DNA of 64,000 nucleotides from Kosakonia quasisacchari (GTDB lineage: Bacteria > Pseudomonadota > Gammaproteobacteria > Enterobacterales > Enterobacteriaceae): assembly GCF_004331415.1 (NCBI RefSeq), contig NZ_SJOP01000002.1, forward strand, positions 186,001 to 250,000. Direction: 5' to 3'. The notes under the pieces are model-generated. The model searched no databases and was not told the origin of the DNA. It saw nothing but the letters and a program-made list of their open reading frames with translations. A program made the translations under genes and the position numbers. Shown in pieces: positions 48,095-57,385 of the stretch (positions are counted from its first letter, which is position 1; each line of letters begins with the position of its first letter).

Positions 48095-49295
48095 GCCAAA
48101 CTTCCTCCCCCTGATAAATCACCTGTTTTGACAGTGTTCCTCCCAGCCAGTAGCTGAGTTCTGCCGGATGCGCCACATCCCACGCGACAAAGCTGGCCTC
48201 TTTACCCGCCTGTAGCGTACCGCAGCGTTCGCTGATACCTAATGCGCGGGCGGCATGACAGGTCACTCCCGCCAGCGCTTCTTCAGGCGTCAGACGGAAC
48301 AACGTGCAGGCCATATTCATCATCAGGCGCAGAGATAATACGGGCGAGGTACCGGGGTTCAGATCGCTGGAAATGGCCATCGGCACCTGGTGCTGACGCA
48401 GCAGCGCCACCGGTGGCTGCTGGCTCTCGCGTAAAAAGTAAAAAGCGCCCGGCAGCAGCACGGCCGTGGTGCCGTGCTGCGCCATCAGCACGATATCTTC
48501 TTCACACAAATACTCGAGATGATCGGCGGAAAGCGCATTGTAGCGGGCGGCCAGCCCTGCGCCGTGCAGCAGAGATAGCTGTTCGGCATGCAGTTTTACC
48601 GGTAAGCCAAGCTGCTGCGCTTTGTGAAAAACCCGCTCCACTTGCTGCGGCGAAAAGGCCAGATGTTCACAAAAAGCATCGACTGCATCGACCAGTCCTT
48701 GTGCGTGCCAGGCGGGCAGCCAGTGCTGGCAAATCTCGTCGATGTAGTCGTCAGCGCGCCCCTGATACTCGCCTGGCAAAGCATGCGCTGCGAGACAGGT
48801 ACTGAAGATAGTGAGCGGCATTTCTGCGCCAAGCGCGCGAATCACCTGCAACATTTTGCTTTCATCAGCAAAGCTGAGGCCGTAACCGGATTTGATCTCA
48901 AGCGCTGTAACGCCGTCTTTGCGCAGCGCGTCAATGCGCTTGCGGGCGCTTTCCAGCAGTTGTTGCTGGCTGGCCTTGCGGGTGGCATTGACGGTACTGA
49001 TAATGCCGCCGCCTGCTGCGGCGATTTCCGCGTAGCTCGCGCCGTTGAGTCGCATCTCAAACTCCTGACTGCGATCGCCGCCAAACACGCTATGGCTATG
49101 GCAATCGATCAACCCTGGCGTAACCAGCCGTCCCTGCAAATCCACTTCACGATCGACTACATTGTCCGGCTGCGTTCCCTCTTCGCCCAACCATGAAATC
49201 TGCGGCCCGTCGGTGATCAGTGCGCCGCGAGGGATCAGGTTGTATTTGCCCGCTTCCATCGTGGCAATCTGGCAGTGACGCCATAAAATGCGCAT
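48087..49295 (-). CDS. hutI: Imidazolonepropionase
   Basis: A 402-residue amidohydrolase-superfamily enzyme that opens 4-imidazolone-5-propionate to formiminoglutamate. Metal-binding HSH in [40 protein letters not shown] and [11 protein letters not shown] mark the active site. I start at ATG 49295 (MRILWRH) after GGGAGAA; the longer frame is not family-like. It lies 49 bases after hutU. Confidence 0.94.
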   Translation of the reverse strand: MRILWRHCQIATMEAGKYNLIPRGALITDGPQISWLGEEGTQPDNVVDREVDLQGRLVTPGLIDCHSHSVFGGDRSQEFEMRLNGASYAEIAAAGGGIISTVNATRKASQQQLLESARKRIDALRKDGVTALEIKSGYGLSFADESKMLQVIRALGAEMPLTIFSTCLAAHALPGEYQGRADDYIDEICQHWLPAWHAQGLVDAVDAFCEHLAFSPQQVERVFHKAQQLGLPVKLHAEQLSLLHGAGLAARYNALSADHLEYLCEEDIVLMAQHGTTAVLLPGAFYFLRESQQPPVALLRQHQVPMAISSDLNPGTSPVLSLRLMMNMACTLFRLTPEEALAGVTCHAARALGISERCGTLQAGKEASFVAWDVAHPAELSYWLGGTLSKQVIYQGEEVWHD

Positions 49296-49344
49296 CCGCG
49301 TTCTCCCGTCATGGTTCGGCGCGGCCATCACCGCGCCGCCGGTT

Positions 49345-51021
49345 TTACTTTGAAATCATCGGCAAGTTAAGGCCGTGCTCTTTGGCACAGGCGACAGCTG
49401 AATCATAGCCTGCATCGGCATGGCGCATCACGCCCGTCGCCGGATCGTTATGCAGTACACGGGCAATACGTTCTGCCGCTTCATCCGTACCATCGCAGAC
49501 GATAACCATCCCTGAATGCTGTGAGAAGCCCATGCCGACGCCGCCACCGTGGTGCAGGGAAACCCAGGTTGCGCCGCTGGCGGTATTAAGCAACGCATTG
49601 AGCAAAGGCCAGTCGGAAACGGCATCGGATCCATCTTTCATCGCTTCGGTTTCGCGGTTCGGGCTGGCAACGGAGCCGGAGTCCAGGTGATCGCGGCCAA
49701 TGACAATCGGTGCGGAGACTTCGCCGCTACGCACCATTTCGTTAAACGCCAGCCCCAGGCGAGCGCGCTGCCCCAGACCAACCCAGCAAATACGCGCAGG
49801 TAAGCCCTGGAAACTGATGCGCTCTTTCGCCATATCCAGCCAGCGGTGCAGATGCGCATCATCCGCGATCAGCTCTTTTACCTTTTCATCGGTGCGATAG
49901 ATATCCTCTGGATCGCCGGAGAGCGCGGCCCAGCGGAATGGCCCGATACCGCGGCAGAAGAGCGGGCGAATATAGGCGGGCACAAAACCCGGAAAATCGA
50001 AGGCGTTGCTGACGCCCATCTCTTTCGCCATCTGGCGAATGTTGTTGCCGTAATCGAAGGTCGGAATGCCCTGCTGCTGGAAGGCGAGCATCGCTTTAAC
50101 GTGCTCCGCCATTGAGGCTTTCGCCGCCTGACTCACTACTGCGGGTTCACTCTTCGCGCGTTCGCGATAGTCTTCCCACTGCCAGCCAATCGGCAGATAG
50201 CCATTCAGCGGATCGTGGGCGCTGGTCTGATCGGTCACGATATCCGGACGCACACCACGTTTAACCAGTTCCGGTAAGACTTCTGCCGCATTGCCGTGCA
50301 GCGCAACAGAGATGGCTTTGCCTTCGCGGGTGTAGCGTTCGATACGCGCCAGCGCATCGTCCAGATCCGTTGCCTGCTCATCCACATACCCGGTACGCAG
50401 GCGGAAATCAATACGAGATTGCTGACACTCAATGTTCAGCGAGCAGGCGCCCGCCAGCGTGGCGGCCAGCGGCTGCGCGCCGCCCATGCCGCCCAGACCA
50501 GCGGTCAGTACCCAGCGGCCAACCAGCGAACCGTCATAGTGCTGGCGGCCCGCTTCGACGAAGGTTTCATATGTACCCTGAACGATCCCCTGGCTGCCGA
50601 TATAGATCCAGGAGCCTGCAGTCATCTGGCCGTACATCGCCAGCCCTTTGGCGTCCAGCTCGTTGAAGTGCTCCCAGTTGGCCCAGTGGGGAACCAGGTT
50701 GGAGTTAGCGATCAGTACGCGTGGTGCATTGCTGTGGGTTTTAAACACGCCGACCGGCTTGCCGGACTGCACCAGCAGCGTTTCGTCATCATTAAGCTCC
50801 TTCAGCGCTTCAACCATTTTGTCAAAGCACTCCCAGTTACGTGCAGCCCGTCCAATCCCACCGTAAACCACCAGCTCTTTCGGGTTTTCCGCGACTTCGG
50901 GATCAAGATTATTCATCAGCATGCGCAGCGGCGCTTCGGTCAGCCAGCTTTTCGCATTCAATGTTGTGCCGCGCGGCGCTCTGATCTCAACATCACGATA
51001 ACGGGATAATTCACTACTCAT
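49345..51021 (-). CDS. hutU: Urocanate hydratase
   Basis: A 558-residue NAD+-dependent urocanase converting urocanate to imidazolonepropionate, full length. Segments seen: [39 protein letters not shown], the dinucleotide loop [31 protein letters not shown] with the conserved active-site Cys, and [21 protein letters not shown]. First gene of hutU-hutI-hutG. A HutC-type operator sits about 70 bases upstream. Confidence 0.96.
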   Translation of the reverse strand: MSSELSRYRDVEIRAPRGTTLNAKSWLTEAPLRMLMNNLDPEVAENPKELVVYGGIGRAARNWECFDKMVEALKELNDDETLLVQSGKPVGVFKTHSNAPRVLIANSNLVPHWANWEHFNELDAKGLAMYGQMTAGSWIYIGSQGIVQGTYETFVEAGRQHYDGSLVGRWVLTAGLGGMGGAQPLAATLAGACSLNIECQQSRIDFRLRTGYVDEQATDLDDALARIERYTREGKAISVALHGNAAEVLPELVKRGVRPDIVTDQTSAHDPLNGYLPIGWQWEDYRERAKSEPAVVSQAAKASMAEHVKAMLAFQQQGIPTFDYGNNIRQMAKEMGVSNAFDFPGFVPAYIRPLFCRGIGPFRWAALSGDPEDIYRTDEKVKELIADDAHLHRWLDMAKERISFQGLPARICWVGLGQRARLGLAFNEMVRSGEVSAPIVIGRDHLDSGSVASPNRETEAMKDGSDAVSDWPLLNALLNTASGATWVSLHHGGGVGMGFSQHSGMVIVCDGTDEAAERIARVLHNDPATGVMRHADAGYDSAVACAKEHGLNLPMISK

Positions 51022-51088
51022 GCGGTTTACCTTCTTTGTTTGATAGCCGAATAAATGCTTACTGACGTTGCGATGCTGTTGTATACGT

Positions 51089-51102
51089 CTTGTATATACA
51101 TG
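51089..51102. promoter_or_regulatory. HutC operator upstream of hutU
   Basis: CTTGTATATACATG, 13 of 14 positions of the HutC consensus CTTGTATATACAAG, 68 bases before the hutU start. Confidence 0.8.
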
Positions 51103-51424
51103 ATAAGCACATATGGTGCCACTTTAATCGATTTATTTATTTTTCATATAAAACATGATGTTGTTATTAATCATTGTTTCCATGGTGCTGAGATAAAGGA
51201 TTTTAGCGCGCTTTTGTGCACCATTATTGTGCTTAACGACAGAAAAACGATCGTTTTTAGTGCGTTTGTGCGCTTTTTTTAAGTGAGCAGGTGGAGCGGT
51301 AAGGCCGGGGAAATCGGCAGGTTTATACTGATTTCATTAACTTCATGTAATTATTTTATTGTTTTTTAAGCGTTTTTATTTTAGTGATAAATGTTGCGAT
51401 TACGTTATGGCACATGGTTTGCAG

Positions 51425-51438
51425 GTTGTACATACAAG
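51425..51438. promoter_or_regulatory. HutC operator upstream of the importer-lyase operon
   Basis: GTTGTACATACAAG agrees with the HutC motif at 12 of 14 positions, 68 bases before the ATPase start. It indicates that the importer operon is induced with the hut genes. Confidence 0.72.
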
Positions 51439-51505
51439 GATATACATAAAGTATTTTGCATTGCTGTCACAAAGGGGCGGCAAATGATGACCATAAGGCG
51501 TAACG

Positions 51506-52603
51506 ATGATTACTTTCAACAATGTGACCAAGCATTACCACGACGGTACCGTCGTGGTCGATGGCCTGAGCCTTGTCGCGCCAGGAGGCAAAATTACTGT
51601 GCTGGTGGGGCCGTCAGGTTGCGGAAAAACGACCTCATTACGCATGATCAACCGGCTGGTGGAACCCTCTTCCGGTACGATTTTGCTCAATGGCGAATCC
51701 ACCGCGCAGATGGATGTCGTACAGCTGCGTCGCCGTATTGGTTACGTGATCCAGAATGCCGGGTTGTTCCCGCATAAAACCATCATCGATAACATTGCCA
51801 CTACCGCCATCCTTAATGGCGCGGCGAAAAGCAAAGCCAGGGTCAGAGCGGCGGAATTACTGGAAGTGGTTGGTCTGGCACCGCAACTGGCAAAACGCTA
51901 CCCGTGGCAGCTCTCCGGCGGACAACAGCAGCGCGTCGGCGTGGCGCGTGCGCTGGCTGCCGACCCGGAATTTATGCTGATGGACGAACCCTTCAGCGCC
52001 GTTGATCCCGTTGTGCGTGAACAGTTGCAGGAAGAGTTTCTGCGCATTCAGAAAGAGGTCAGCAAGACCATCATTATGGTCACGCACGATATTGATGAAG
52101 CGATGAAACTTGGTGATTGTGTTGCGGTGCTGAAACCTGGCGGTAAGCTGGCGCAACTGGCGACGCCGGGCGAATTACTGAATGCGCCACAGAGCGAATT
52201 CGTTGCCGATTTCATTGGCCGCGACCGCGGTTATCGCAAACTCAGTTTCCATACCTCCGCGCCGCTGACGGCATTGCAGGCGGAACCGGCTATCGAAATA
52301 GGCGCGACACTTGCGCAGGCACGAAATATCAGCGCACAACGTTGGCTGCTGGTGACGCAACAGGGCAAAGCTTGCGGCTGGTTTGACACGCATCAGCAGG
52401 TAACGGTGATAGCGCCGGAAAACGTGAACCTCGGCGCGACGTTTTCTCCACAGGGCGGCACGCTGCGTCAGTTGCTGGATTCGGCACTCAGTTCTCCCTG
52501 TCACCGCGCCGTGGTGGTGGATGAACAACTTGTCCCGCAGGGATCGCTGGCGCTGGAAAATGTACTGGATGCCTGCAAATCGCTAACGCAGGAGGCGCTA
52601 TGA
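51506..52603 (+). CDS. Betaine-type ABC importer ATPase (OpuCA/OsmV-like)
   Basis: A 365-residue ATPase of the osmoprotectant (quaternary amine) importer family. Walker A GPSGCGKTTS at 36-45, Q loop VIQNAGLFPHKT, signature LSGGQQQRVGVARAL, Walker B LMDEPF and switch HDIDEAMKLGD are intact. A C-terminal ~120 residues look like a degenerate CBS pair (RWLLVTQQGKACGWFD; HRAVVVDEQLVPQGSLALENV), as in OpuCA. It overlaps the first permease gene by ATGA. The hut setting and HutC site suggest the substrate is a histidine derivative, not a stress osmolyte. Confidence 0.88.
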   Translation: MITFNNVTKHYHDGTVVVDGLSLVAPGGKITVLVGPSGCGKTTSLRMINRLVEPSSGTILLNGESTAQMDVVQLRRRIGYVIQNAGLFPHKTIIDNIATTAILNGAAKSKARVRAAELLEVVGLAPQLAKRYPWQLSGGQQQRVGVARALAADPEFMLMDEPFSAVDPVVREQLQEEFLRIQKEVSKTIIMVTHDIDEAMKLGDCVAVLKPGGKLAQLATPGELLNAPQSEFVADFIGRDRGYRKLSFHTSAPLTALQAEPAIEIGATLAQARNISAQRWLLVTQQGKACGWFDTHQQVTVIAPENVNLGATFSPQGGTLRQLLDSALSSPCHRAVVVDEQLVPQGSLALENVLDACKSLTQEAL

Positions 52604-53244
52604 GAGTTGACTGGCTGTGGGGGCAAAGCGACAGGATCCTCAGCCTGCTGCTCTGGCACTGCTATTTGTCGATTACGCCGATCCTGATCGGCCTGCTGTT
52701 GGCAATCCCGGTTGGCTGGGCAGTGAACAACCTGCCGAAAGTGAAAGGTATCATCCTGAACCTGTTCGGCTTGCTGTACACCATTCCTTCGCTGGCGCTG
52801 TTCGTACTGTTGCCACCGCTGCTGAATACGCAAATTCTCGACCCGATCAACGTGGTCGTGGCGCTGACCATTTACAGCTTTGCGCTGCTGGTAAGAACCG
52901 TGTGCGACGGGCTGGATTCCGTTGCCGAAGATACCCGCCAGTCTGCTTTCGCGTTGGGGTACAAACCGCTTCAGCAATTTTTGCAGATCGACCTGCCGCT
53001 CGCTGTGCCGGTGATTGGTTCCGGGCTGCGCGTGGCCGTGGTTTCTAATGTCAGCATTGTGTCGGTTGCCGCGCTGATTGGCGCGCCGCAGCTAGGTTCG
53101 CTGTTTACCCAGGGGTTTCAGCTTCAATTCCTTACCCCGATTATCGCCGGGATTGTGCTGTGCATTGCGCTGGCCTTCATTCTGGATTGCCTGGTGGTGA
53201 CCATTACCCGTTCTTTAAGTCGCTGGCAACCGCAAAGGGGATAA
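52600..53244 (+). CDS. ABC importer permease, OpuCB-like
   Basis: A 214-residue inner-membrane permease with about six helices. The conserved BPD permease loop reads DGLDSVAEDTRQSAFALGYKPLQQFLQIDLPLAVPVIGSGLR (EAA motif), with YTIPSLALFVLLPPLL upstream, both typical of betaine/choline permeases. It is translationally coupled to the ATPase and followed by a second permease, giving a heterodimeric channel. Confidence 0.88.
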   Translation: MRVDWLWGQSDRILSLLLWHCYLSITPILIGLLLAIPVGWAVNNLPKVKGIILNLFGLLYTIPSLALFVLLPPLLNTQILDPINVVVALTIYSFALLVRTVCDGLDSVAEDTRQSAFALGYKPLQQFLQIDLPLAVPVIGSGLRVAVVSNVSIVSVAALIGAPQLGSLFTQGFQLQFLTPIIAGIVLCIALAFILDCLVVTITRSLSRWQPQRG

Positions 53245-53247
53245 TTG

Positions 53248-53928
53248 ATGAGTGAATGGTTTTTCGATCTCAGCCACTGGTACGGCGATGACGGCATTGT
53301 GCCGTTGCTGTTGCAGCATATCGGTTACAGCGCGGTGGCGCTGGCGATTGCCGTCGCCATTGCTTTTCCGGTCGGCTGCTACACCGGTCATACCGGGAAA
53401 GGGGAGGCGCTGCTGATTGGTACCACCAACGCCCTGCGTTCGTTGCCCTCTTTTGGTCTAATTATTTTGCTGGTGATCCTGCTGGCGGGCTATTTTGAAT
53501 CGGATCTGGCCTTTGTTTTGCCCTGCATCATCGTGCTGGTGGTACTGGCGCTGCCGCCCGTGGCGCTGGGCGTACATGCGGGTATCCGTTCTGTCGATCC
53601 CAGCGTGCATGACGCGGCAAAAGGGATTGGTCTAACGCCGCTTCAGGTGCTGTTGCAGGTCGAACTGCCCTGTGCCATGCCGCTGATCCTCTCCGGGATC
53701 CGCAGTGCCGCACTGCAAATTGTCTCTACTGCGACCATCGCGGCATATGTTTCACTCGGCGGCCTGGGGCGATTGATTATCGACGGGCGTGCCGCCAACG
53801 ACTTTGCGCAGATGACCGCCGGGGCCATCCTCGTCGCGCTGCTGGCATTGATCATTGATCTCTTTTTTTCGCTTTCAGGGAAAGTCGTGGTTTCACCGGG
53901 CATCACCCGGAAAACCAAAAACCAGTGA
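53248..53928 (+). CDS. ABC importer permease, OpuCD-like
   Basis: A 226-residue second permease. The EAA loop is SVDPSVHDAAKGIGLTPLQVLLQVELPCAMPLILSGIR, and LRSLPSFGLIILLVILLAGYF marks the preceding helices. I start at ATG 53248, 7 bases after AAAGGGG; a TTG just before it is unlikely. It lies four bases from the first permease and 33 from the binding-protein gene. Confidence 0.88.
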   Translation: MSEWFFDLSHWYGDDGIVPLLLQHIGYSAVALAIAVAIAFPVGCYTGHTGKGEALLIGTTNALRSLPSFGLIILLVILLAGYFESDLAFVLPCIIVLVVLALPPVALGVHAGIRSVDPSVHDAAKGIGLTPLQVLLQVELPCAMPLILSGIRSAALQIVSTATIAAYVSLGGLGRLIIDGRAANDFAQMTAGAILVALLALIIDLFFSLSGKVVVSPGITRKTKNQ

Positions 53929-53961
53929 TGTTGAGTCCTTTAATTACAGAAGGTTAATAAG

Positions 53962-54843
53962 ATGATTAAGAAACGCTATTTACCGTTGTTCAGTGCCGCG
54001 CTGCTGTCTGTCGCTTCTTCTGTCTGGGCTGCGGATGCCGGGCAGAAAGTGATTATTGGTTCGGCGGATTTTCCGGAAAACCAGTTGCTGGCGACCATTT
54101 ACGCCGGGGCGCTGGAAGCGCAAAACATCCCGGTCGAGAAAAAACTCAACATTGGTAGCCGTGAAGTCTATATCCCGGCTCTGCTGGACGGTTCAATCAC
54201 CGTGATCCCCGAATACAGCGGCGCGCTGCTGAGCTATCTGGATGCGAAAAACGAAGCACACAGCTCGGAAGATGTGGCGAAAGCGCTGGCCGCTAAGCTG
54301 CCGGAAAAAGTGAAAATGCTGAACACGTCCACGGCGCAGAACAGCGATGTGCTGGCAGTAACGAAGAAAACCGCCGACAAATACAAACTGAAAACCATCG
54401 ACGACCTGAAGCCTGTCGCTGGGCAGTTAGTGCTTGGCGGCCCGGCGGAGTGGAAAACCCGTCATGAAGGCGTTCCCGGCCTGCGTGAAGTTTACGGCCT
54501 GGATTTCAAAACCTTCAAAGTGCTGGATGTCGCTGGTCCGCTGACGCTGACAGCGCTGAAAAATAACCAGATTCAGGTGGCTGACCTGTACTCTACTACG
54601 CCGGAAATCAAAAAAGATCACCTGGTTGCGCTGGAGGATCCGAAACACCTGTTTGCCGCGCAGAACATTGTGCCAATTGTCGCCACCAGCACGCTGAACC
54701 CGACCATTGAAAGCACGCTGAACAAAATCTCCGCGCAGCTCACCACCGAAGATCTGATCGCCATGAACGAACAGCTTGCTGAGTTCGCCAGTATTGATGA
54801 TGTGGCGCACCAGTGGCTGGTTAAACACCAACTGAGCAAGTAA
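53962..54843 (+). CDS. ABC importer substrate-binding protein (OpuAC/OsmF-like)
   Basis: A 293-residue periplasmic protein with a signal peptide (LPLFSAALLSVASSVWA) and the glycine-betaine-binding fold: VIIGSADFPENQLLATIYAGALEAQ, LLDGSITVIPEYSGALLSYL, VLGGPAEWKTRHEGVPGL, VADLYSTTPEIKKDHLVALEDP. This YehZ/OsmF/OpuCC family binds trimethylammonium compounds and includes ergothioneine receptors such as EgtU. No lipobox is seen, so it is free in the periplasm. The lyase gene follows after 14 bases. Confidence 0.87.
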   Translation: MIKKRYLPLFSAALLSVASSVWAADAGQKVIIGSADFPENQLLATIYAGALEAQNIPVEKKLNIGSREVYIPALLDGSITVIPEYSGALLSYLDAKNEAHSSEDVAKALAAKLPEKVKMLNTSTAQNSDVLAVTKKTADKYKLKTIDDLKPVAGQLVLGGPAEWKTRHEGVPGLREVYGLDFKTFKVLDVAGPLTLTALKNNQIQVADLYSTTPEIKKDHLVALEDPKHLFAAQNIVPIVATSTLNPTIESTLNKISAQLTTEDLIAMNEQLAEFASIDDVAHQWLVKHQLSK

Positions 54844-54857
54844 GGAACGGCTGCGAG

Positions 54858-56417
54858 ATGACGACAACAATCCGTTCTTCCATGCCGCATGTGGATGCGG
54901 TCACCTTAGGCACGGATGCCACGACCATTGATGAGCTGGTGCGCATTGCCGATGGCGCACCGGTTGTTCTGGCTGACGAAGCGCTGGCGCAAATGGATAA
55001 GGTCAGCGGGTACATTCGCAAGGCGATTGCTGACGGGAAGGTGATTTATGGCCTGACGACCGGCGTGGGAGACCTGGTAACCGAGCGTCTCTCTGCGGAT
55101 CAAATTGCCAGCGTGCAGCTCAATATGCTGCGCAGTCACGCCTGCGGGATGGGACCGGATCTGTCGGTGCGGGAAGTGCGGTCGATGATGGCGGTGATGC
55201 TGAAATCGCTGTTGCAGGGCTACAGCGGTGTCAGCTCTGAACTGGTGCAGCGTATGTGCCTGATGCTGAACCGGCAGGTGACGCCGTGGTCGCCTGCCAG
55301 TGGTTCCGTGGGGTATCTGATTGCTACCGCGCATATCGGCTTATCGGTGTTTGGCGAAGGGCAGTGCTGGTATCAGGGCGAGTTGTTGCCCTCCGCCGAG
55401 GCGCTGGCGAAAGCGGGCATTGCGCCGCGCATTCCCGGCCCGCGCGAAGGGCACGCGCTGATCAGCGGCACGTATGAAATTACCGCACTGGCCTGTCTGG
55501 CAGTGCGGGATTTCGAGCAGTTGCTGCCAGTCGCGGATATGGCTGGTGGTATGTGTCTCGAAGCGCTGAAAGGCAACACTCGCGGCTACGATGCGCGTCT
55601 GCACGCCCTGCGTCCGCATGACGGGCAACAAGAAACGGCGCAGATTTTGCGCCGCTTACTGCACGGCAGCGAAATCCTTCAGCGTTACCGCGACCACCGG
55701 GTGCAGGATGCACTCAGCTTGCGTTGCATCCCGCAAATCCATGGTGCGGTGCGCGATCAACTGGCGCATTGCCGTCATATCGTCACCACCGAACTCAATT
55801 CGGTAACCGACAACCCGGTGTTTTTAATTGAAGACGATGCGCTGGTGATTTTGCCTGGCGGTAACGGTCACGGTGCGCCGCTGGCGCTGGCACTCGATGC
55901 GCTGGCGGTGGCTATTGCGCAACTGAGCACGGCGTCGCAAGCGCGTTCTGACCGTATCACTAATGTGCATCTCAGCGGCTTACCGGCGTTTCTGGTCGGC
56001 ACAAGCGGAGCCAATTCCGGGATGATGATCCCACCCTATGTCGCCGCCGCGCTGGCCGGTGATAATCGCAGCCTGGCGGCACCCGCCAGCGTACATACGG
56101 TTTCCACCTGTGCCGGGCAGGAAGACCATATCAGCATGGGCGTCTCTTCGGCGCGAAAAGCGATGCAGGCGGTGGCAAACGCAGTGGATATCGTGGCTAT
56201 TGAGCTGCTGTGCGCTTGTCAGGCGATTGAATTTCACCGCCCGCTGCGCGCCTCGGTGGGAACGGAACTGACGCTGTCGCAGGTGCGCCGGCAAGTCGCG
56301 TTTCGTGAAACCGATACGCCGCTGTACACGGATATGCATGCCGTCCGGGATCTGATTGCTGATGGCGAACTGAGCCGCCAGCTTGCTTTACTGATTAAGA
56401 AGGGGGCTGATGAGTGA
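54858..56417 (+). CDS. Aromatic-amino-acid-lyase homologue without the canonical MIO site; candidate histidine-betaine lyase
   Basis: A 519-residue member of the histidine/phenylalanine ammonia-lyase superfamily. Relative to the true HutH in this window it keeps Tyr64 (VIYGLTTGVG), His94, Arg289 and Glu422 (QEDHISM). It lacks the normal cofactor loop: HutH has [14 protein letters not shown], this protein has PASGSVGYLIATAH (146-159), three residues shorter. HutH Asn196, Tyr281 and Phe330 correspond to Ser203, Leu286 and Gly337. It is therefore unlikely to be a histidase. It lies in one operon with a betaine-type importer. Ergothionases are MIO-free relatives that release trimethylamine from ergothioneine; a similar reaction on hercynine or ergothioneine is my inference. 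Similar paralogues (PA5093) occur in Pseudomonas hut loci. Confidence 0.85.
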   Translation: MTTTIRSSMPHVDAVTLGTDATTIDELVRIADGAPVVLADEALAQMDKVSGYIRKAIADGKVIYGLTTGVGDLVTERLSADQIASVQLNMLRSHACGMGPDLSVREVRSMMAVMLKSLLQGYSGVSSELVQRMCLMLNRQVTPWSPASGSVGYLIATAHIGLSVFGEGQCWYQGELLPSAEALAKAGIAPRIPGPREGHALISGTYEITALACLAVRDFEQLLPVADMAGGMCLEALKGNTRGYDARLHALRPHDGQQETAQILRRLLHGSEILQRYRDHRVQDALSLRCIPQIHGAVRDQLAHCRHIVTTELNSVTDNPVFLIEDDALVILPGGNGHGAPLALALDALAVAIAQLSTASQARSDRITNVHLSGLPAFLVGTSGANSGMMIPPYVAAALAGDNRSLAAPASVHTVSTCAGQEDHISMGVSSARKAMQAVANAVDIVAIELLCACQAIEFHRPLRASVGTELTLSQVRRQVAFRETDTPLYTDMHAVRDLIADGELSRQLALLIKKGADE

Positions 56418-56834
56418 AGCCATTAAGCTGCTCAATGGCAAATGGGGACTTGATCTGTCGCGCATGTTGGCTGGCCCGTGGTGCGCCTCGCTATTACCTG
56501 GCGCACGCAGCGACTGTTGCATGCTCCAGGGAGATCACTGGCGATGCTGCGTTGCGCCAGACGTATTAATGACGAAGAGGCACGCCAGTCGGGGCTGATT
56601 AGCCTGTTGTTTCAGTTTGATGGACGAGCAGGCGCAGGCGCTAAGCTGAGCGTGAGTCATCACCAAAGCCGCGCCGCTGGCGGCCGTAATGATCAAAAAA
56701 CGGTGCAGACCCGCGACGAAATGCCGCTACGTACGGGAGTTGTTTATGAGTGGGGGCTCTCGGCGCTGATTGCCAACCGTGAAGATCGCGCCGCCGGGCG
56801 GGCGGCGTTTCAGAAGGTCGACGCTGCAGTTTAG
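56410..56834 (+). pseudogene. Decayed fragments: CaiB/BaiF CoA-transferase start and a possible enoyl-CoA hydratase end
   Basis: The frame opening at 56410, overlapping the lyase stop, reads KWGLDLSRMLAGPWCASLL. This is the N-terminal signature of family III (CaiB/BaiF) CoA-transferases, but homology ends after ~30 residues. In another frame, INDEEARQSGLIS and EWGLSALIANREDRAAGRAAFQK resemble internal and C-terminal pieces of enoyl-CoA hydratases. The two seem fused by deletion. They hint that CoA-linked catabolic genes once followed the lyase; the second identification is tentative. Confidence 0.5.
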
Positions 56835-57385
56835 CGGGATGTCAGCGTCACGCAGGCGAAAAGCGTGTCGCCGCCTGCGTTGACGGTAACCGTCGCCGGG
56901 TTCTCGATCAGCAGGCTGTCGTAATGTTGCAGAGCATGGCGTTCCCCTTCGACGGTGACATCAAGAAGATTTCCGGCATTGAACAGCAGCATTGTTCCCT
57001 GTGGATGTTGCCATGTGCCAGCGCGCAGCCAGCGCACCGTTGCCTGGGTGGTTTCGCGGCGGTAAATCACGTTGAAATCGAGTAACGGCGCGCCGACGAC
57101 CTCGCAGAACACCTCGCTATCGCCGTTAAAATCCGTTGCCTGAAACGGTGGAATTAACGCGCTGCGCTGGTTATCAACCGTCAGAAACATGCCTTAGCCT
57201 TCCAGCACACTGATGTTTCGCAGATAACCGGAGAAACGGGAGAACGCCCCGTCTTCGCGGATCGTCGCAACCGATATGCGCCAGTCATACTGTTCGCTGG
57301 CGGGAAAACGGCATACTTCTCGGGTGACACCCTGGCCATTTTTCCAGCGCATCTCAGCGTAGCCGCTATAAGGCAGCAGCCTCAT
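56831..57385 (-). pseudogene. hutD: hutD interrupted by one in-frame TAA
   Basis: From ATG 57385 the frame encodes the start of HutD (MRLLPYSGYAEMRWKNGQGVT; RISVATIREDGAFSRFSGYLRNISVLEG), then TAA at 57196-57194. The same frame goes on with GMFLTVDNQRSALIPPF to a stop at 56831, giving about 184 codons in all, the usual HutD length. HutD is a cupin-like protein of unclear role in hut regulation (a proposed governor in Pseudomonas fluorescens). A restart at MFLTVD is possible but no ribosome site is seen. It overlaps hutC by 4 bases. Confidence 0.85.

Larger units (their letters stand above)
51022..51505. other. Divergent control region of hutUIG and the importer operon
   Basis: A 480-base AT-rich gap between oppositely directed operons. 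It contains two HutC-type sites (51089-51102, 51425-51438) and a further TTGTATAC half site near 51080. No gene is seen. Confidence 0.6.
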
